DNA of 8,633 nucleotides from Anaerolineales bacterium (GTDB lineage Bacteria > Chloroflexota > Anaerolineae > Epilineales > JAANWY01). Of the stretch, positions 5,684 to 8,633 are shown piece by piece. Position 1 is the stretch's first letter. Each line of letters starts with the position of its first letter. Under the pieces are notes generated by a model. It did no database searches. It saw only the letters and a program-made list of their open reading frames with translations, and was not told the DNA's origin. The position numbers and the translations under genes are program-made. The stretch is taken from contig JAANWY010000126.1 in NCBI GenBank assembly GCA_018263655.1, positions 1-8,633 on the forward strand, given 5' to 3'.

Positions 5684-5941
5684 ATGTGTCTTGGTGTACC
5701 AGGAAAGGTTGTTGAAGTTGAAGAGAACCCGCTCGGGATGACGATGGGGAAGGTCAGCTTCGCCGGCATCACCAAAGATGTCTGCCTGGCCTACGTCCCC
5801 GACGTCAAAGAAGGGGAATACGTTATCGTCCACGTCGGCTTCGCCATCAGCAAACTCGACGAAGAGGAGGCTATGGAGGTCTTTGAGCTGTTGAAAGAAA
5901 TGGATGAGTTGGCAGAATTGGAGATTCCGCAGCCAGATTGA
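5684..5941 (+). CDS. hypC: Hydrogenase maturation chaperone HypC
   Basis: The 85-residue protein is a small cytoplasmic chaperone of the HypC/HybG/HupF family. It begins MCLGVPGKV: Cys2, exposed after removal of Met1, is the invariant ligand that holds the iron of the Fe(CN)2CO unit and contacts the hydrogenase large-subunit precursor. The second conserved block, YVIVHVGFAISKLDEEEA (46-63), contains H50, the conserved histidine also linked to iron binding. The C-terminal helix (about 60-80) is normal. CGGAGG at 5668-5673 gives a strong ribosome-binding site 10 bases before the ATG. It opens a hypC-hypD-hypE run. The gene immediately upstream is not a hyp gene. Confidence 0.95.
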   Translation: MCLGVPGKVVEVEENPLGMTMGKVSFAGITKDVCLAYVPDVKEGEYVIVHVGFAISKLDEEEAMEVFELLKEMDELAELEIPQPD

Positions 5942-5945
5942 GCAA

Positions 5946-5969
5946 GGGTGCAGAGGTGCAGGGGTGCAG
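5946..5969 (+). repeat. Three 8-bp tandem repeats before hypD
   Basis: GGGTGCAG, AGGTGCAG and GGGTGCAG follow one another in the 45-base hypC-hypD spacer. The purine-rich end of the array runs into GGGGAG at 5969-5974, which is the only plausible ribosome-binding site for hypD, 12 bases from its ATG. A change in repeat number would alter the spacing between the two genes but not that between the ribosome-binding site and the start. Confidence 0.8.
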
Positions 5970-5986
5970 GGGAGATAGCTGTTGTA

Positions 5987-7189
5987 ATGAAATTCGTAGA
6001 CGAGTATCGTAGCGAAACCGATGCCCAGAAGTTCGTCCACGCCATCAAAGACACGGTCACTCAGCCGTGGACACTCATGGAGATTTGCGGCGGTCAGACC
6101 CACACGCTGATCAAGTCCGGCATCGACCACATGCTGCCGGCCGAGGTCACGCTGGTGCATGGCCCTGGCTGCCCGGTGTGCGTCACGCCGCTGGAGCTGA
6201 TCGACAAAGCCATCGCTATCGCCCGCCGGCCCAACGTCATCTTCACCTCCTTCGGCGACATGTTGCGCGTGCCTGGCTCCGGGGGGCGCGGTCAGGAGAC
6301 CGGCCCCAGCGAGGAGGAGACCGGCCCCAGCGAGGAGGAGACCGGCGCGAGCGAGGAGGAGACCGGCGCGAGCGAGGAGGCCGGCCTCAGTGATTTGCTC
6401 AGCGTCAAGGCCGCCGGCGGCGACGTGCGCATGGTCTACTCGCCGCTGGACGCCGTCAAGCTGGCCCAGCAGAACCCCGACCGCCAGGTCGTCTTCTTCG
6501 CCGTCGGCTTCGAGACCACGGCGCCGGCCAACGCCATGGCCGTGTGGCAGGCCAAGCAACTGGCTGTGGAAAACTTCTCGATCCTCTGCTCCCACGTGCT
6601 GGTCCCACAGGCTATGGAGGTCATCCTCGGCTCGCCCGGCAACCAGGTGCAGGGCTTCCTGGCCGCCGGCCACGTCTGCGCCGTGATGGGCTTCTGGGAA
6701 TACGAGCCCCTCGCCGAGAAATACCAGGTGCCCATCATAGTCACCGGCTTCGAGCCGCTGGACCTGCTCCAGGGCATCTATATGACGGTCAAAGCGCTGG
6801 AGGAAGGTCGCTGGGGCGTGGAGAATCAATACGCCCGCTCTGTCACCCGCGAAGGGAACGTGCCGGCCCAAAAGCTGATGCAGCAAGTCTTCGAGGTGAC
6901 GGACCGCCAGTGGCGCGGCATCGGCGCTATTCCGCAGAGCGGCTACCAGCTTCGTCCCGAGTTCGCTGCGTACGACGCCGAACAGCGCTTCGACGTCGCC
7001 GGCGTGACGGCGCAGGAATCGGAGTTGTGCATTGCCGGCCAGATTCTCCAGGGCTTGAAGAAACCCCACGAATGCGAGGCGTTCAGCACGCTCTGCACAC
7101 CGGAGCACCCTCTAGGTGCCCCGATGGTCTCGTCGGAGGGCGCCTGCGCCGCGTACTACCAGTATGGAAGAGCCGAAGAAGCAGCATAG
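5987..7189 (+). CDS. hypD: Hydrogenase maturation protein HypD with acidic repeat insertion
   Basis: HypD is the iron-sulfur scaffold that, with HypC, assembles Fe(CN)2CO for [NiFe]-hydrogenases. The start was set at the ATG at 5987, giving 400 residues that begin MKFVDEYRS as in the family; a frame start at 5948 would run through the tandem repeat. Conserved sites are C34 (MEICGGQTHT), the GPGCPVCVT motif with C62 and C65, SFGDMLRVPGS (88-98), and GFETTAP (174-180). The [4Fe-4S] cysteines are C348, C363, C370 and C387, the last in MVSSEGACAAYY. Known HypD proteins are about 360-380 residues. The excess is largely four 7-residue acidic repeats at 104-131, directly after the DMLRVPGS motif. 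Everything else appears intact, so the protein is probably functional. Confidence 0.95.
   Translation: MKFVDEYRSETDAQKFVHAIKDTVTQPWTLMEICGGQTHTLIKSGIDHMLPAEVTLVHGPGCPVCVTPLELIDKAIAIARRPNVIFTSFGDMLRVPGSGGRGQETGPSEEETGPSEEETGASEEETGASEEAGLSDLLSVKAAGGDVRMVYSPLDAVKLAQQNPDRQVVFFAVGFETTAPANAMAVWQAKQLAVENFSILCSHVLVPQAMEVILGSPGNQVQGFLAAGHVCAVMGFWEYEPLAEKYQVPIIVTGFEPLDLLQGIYMTVKALEEGRWGVENQYARSVTREGNVPAQKLMQQVFEVTDRQWRGIGAIPQSGYQLRPEFAAYDAEQRFDVAGVTAQESELCIAGQILQGLKKPHECEAFSTLCTPEHPLGAPMVSSEGACAAYYQYGRAEEAA
6296..6379 (+). repeat. In-frame 21-bp tandem repeat inside hypD
   Basis: Four consecutive 21-base units encode ETGPSEE twice and then ETGASEE twice (HypD residues 104-131). The units within each pair are identical at the DNA level as far as I can read. 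Between the pairs only the fourth codon differs (CCC to GCG). A decayed fifth unit may follow (AGLSD). The unit length is a multiple of three, so copy-number changes keep the frame. Confidence 0.93.
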
Positions 7190-7193
7190 ACAA

Positions 7194-7268
7194 ACATCAC
7201 GGACGGAAGGAAACACGGATAAGAGAACCCAATTTGGAACTGTCCGTGTTTCTTTCTGTCCGTGATGT
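7194..7268 (+). repeat. Long inverted repeat between hypD and hypE
   Basis: Bases 7194-7220 pair with 7242-7268 over 27 positions around a 21-base loop. Of these, 24 are Watson-Crick pairs and the other three are G-U pairs when the + strand is read as RNA (7205/7257, 7209/7253, 7220/7242). It fills most of the 105-base spacer, between the hypD stop and the weak hypE ribosome-binding site (AAGAGACGAG, 7282-7291). It could stabilise the hypCD mRNA, attenuate hypE, or be a palindromic mobile repeat. There is no T-tract directly after it, so it is not a typical terminator. Confidence 0.85.
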
Positions 7269-7294
7269 GAACTAACAAAGCAAGAGACGAGATT

Positions 7295-8350
<1,056 letters not shown>

Positions 8351-8352
8351 GA

Positions 8353-8397
8353 GCCCGTTCGTAGCTTGTAACCGTTCAGGGGGTAGCCAGAATGGGC
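8353..8397 (+). repeat. Hairpin directly after hypE
   Basis: GCCCGTTC (8353-8360) pairs with GAATGGGC (8390-8397), 8 bp including one G-T wobble, around a 29-base loop. It begins three bases after the hypE stop. There is no T-run after it, so an intrinsic terminator is uncertain; a 3' UTR stabilising stem is equally possible. Confidence 0.35.
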
Positions 8398-8407
8398 CTA
8401 AACCTCT

Positions 8408-8633
8408 CCCGGATTTGTCATTGCGAGCGGTTTTTGCGAAGCAATCCAGGAGATTGCCGCAATCCAGGAGATTGCCGCAATCCAGGAGATTGCCGCAATC
8501 CAGGAGATTGCCGCAATCCAGGAGATTGCCGCAATCCAGGAGATTGCCGCAATCTCCTCCGATGTATGCGGGGGATTGCGCCGTTTCCACTTCCAAGTTC
8601 GTCGCAAAACCCGCTCCTCGCAATGACACCCGG
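8408..8633. mobile_element. MITE-like element with 12-bp inverted ends and CCCGG flanks
   Basis: TGTCATTGCGAG (8416-8427) and its exact complement CTCGCAATGACA (8617-8628) form inverted ends. Imperfect inverted similarity continues inward: GCGGTTTTTGCGA after the left end, and its near complement before the right end, offset by three bases. CCCGG lies outside both ends (8408-8412 and 8629-8633) as a short direct repeat, possibly a target duplication. I recall TCATTGCGAG paired with CTCGCAATGA as the ends of widespread non-coding bacterial repeats with internal GCAATC/GATTGC palindromes. The interior holds the 18-bp tandem array and no convincing gene. The element may continue beyond the window. 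Confidence 0.7.
8441..8548. repeat. Six tandem copies of an 18-bp hairpin unit
   Basis: The unit GCAATCCAGGAGATTGCC is repeated six times without a visible mismatch, starting at 8441, 8459, 8477, 8495, 8513 and 8531. A partial seventh (GCAATC, 8549-8554) then diverges. Each unit is a hairpin (GCAATC/GATTGC, 5-base loop), and each junction is also palindromic (GATTGC-C-GCAATC). The array can therefore fold in two registers. There are no unique spacers, so it is not a CRISPR array. Confidence 0.97.

Noticed and set aside
5660..7108. 482-codon minus-strand open frame opposite hypC and hypD
   Set aside because: Both plus-strand genes are unmistakable. The antisense translation is rich in His, Leu and Arg with no recognisable domain.
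8441..8548. CRISPR array
   Set aside because: The 18-bp units abut directly, with no unique spacers and no cas genes nearby.

Overview
The window is a GC-rich (roughly 58-60% by eye) piece of bacterial DNA. It appears to begin at the end of an assembled contig, because bases 5-18 match the end of an Illumina sequencing adapter. The gene content does not fix the taxon: an OFA/MCT-like MFS carrier, a type 1 haloalkane dehalogenase, a DIP1984-family protein and hydrogenase maturation genes. The many REP/MITE-like palindromes and the very frequent hexamer GCCGGC remind me of Chloroflexota (Anaerolineae-like) genomes. That assignment is a low-confidence impression.

Layout. A 5'-truncated gene of unknown function (+, ends 583) converges on an MFS transporter gene (-, 615-1907). 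A 374-base divergent intergenic region follows. It holds two simple hairpins and an elaborate palindromic element with two GTAG-headed hairpins in opposite orientation. Next comes a rightward series: a histidine phosphatase (2282-2971), lspA with an unusual C-terminal extension (3139-3999), a haloalkane dehalogenase (4014-4907) and a DIP1984-family protein (4996-5454). A 159-base insertion-like structure (inverted ends, near-perfect flanking direct repeats and a 50-base perfect palindrome) sits between the phosphatase and lspA.

After a 229-base spacer comes the hydrogenase maturation cluster hypC-hypD-hypE (5684-8350). HypE turns a carbamoyl group on its C-terminal cysteine into a cyano group. 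HypC and HypD form the iron-sulfur scaffold on which the Fe(CN)2CO unit of [NiFe]-hydrogenase is built. HypA, HypB and HypF, which supply nickel and the carbamoyl group, are not in this window, nor is any hydrogenase subunit. HypD carries a tandem 7-residue acidic repeat next to a conserved motif. The hypD-hypE spacer holds a long inverted repeat whose + strand RNA would pair completely.

The last 280 bases contain no gene. They hold a hairpin after hypE and then a MITE-like element with 12-bp inverted ends that encloses six copies of an 18-bp hairpin unit. No complete new multi-gene system was recognised. The most unusual points are the LspA-DUF3024-like fusion with a possible internal start, the HypD repeat insertion, and the variety of palindromic elements at nearly every gene boundary.
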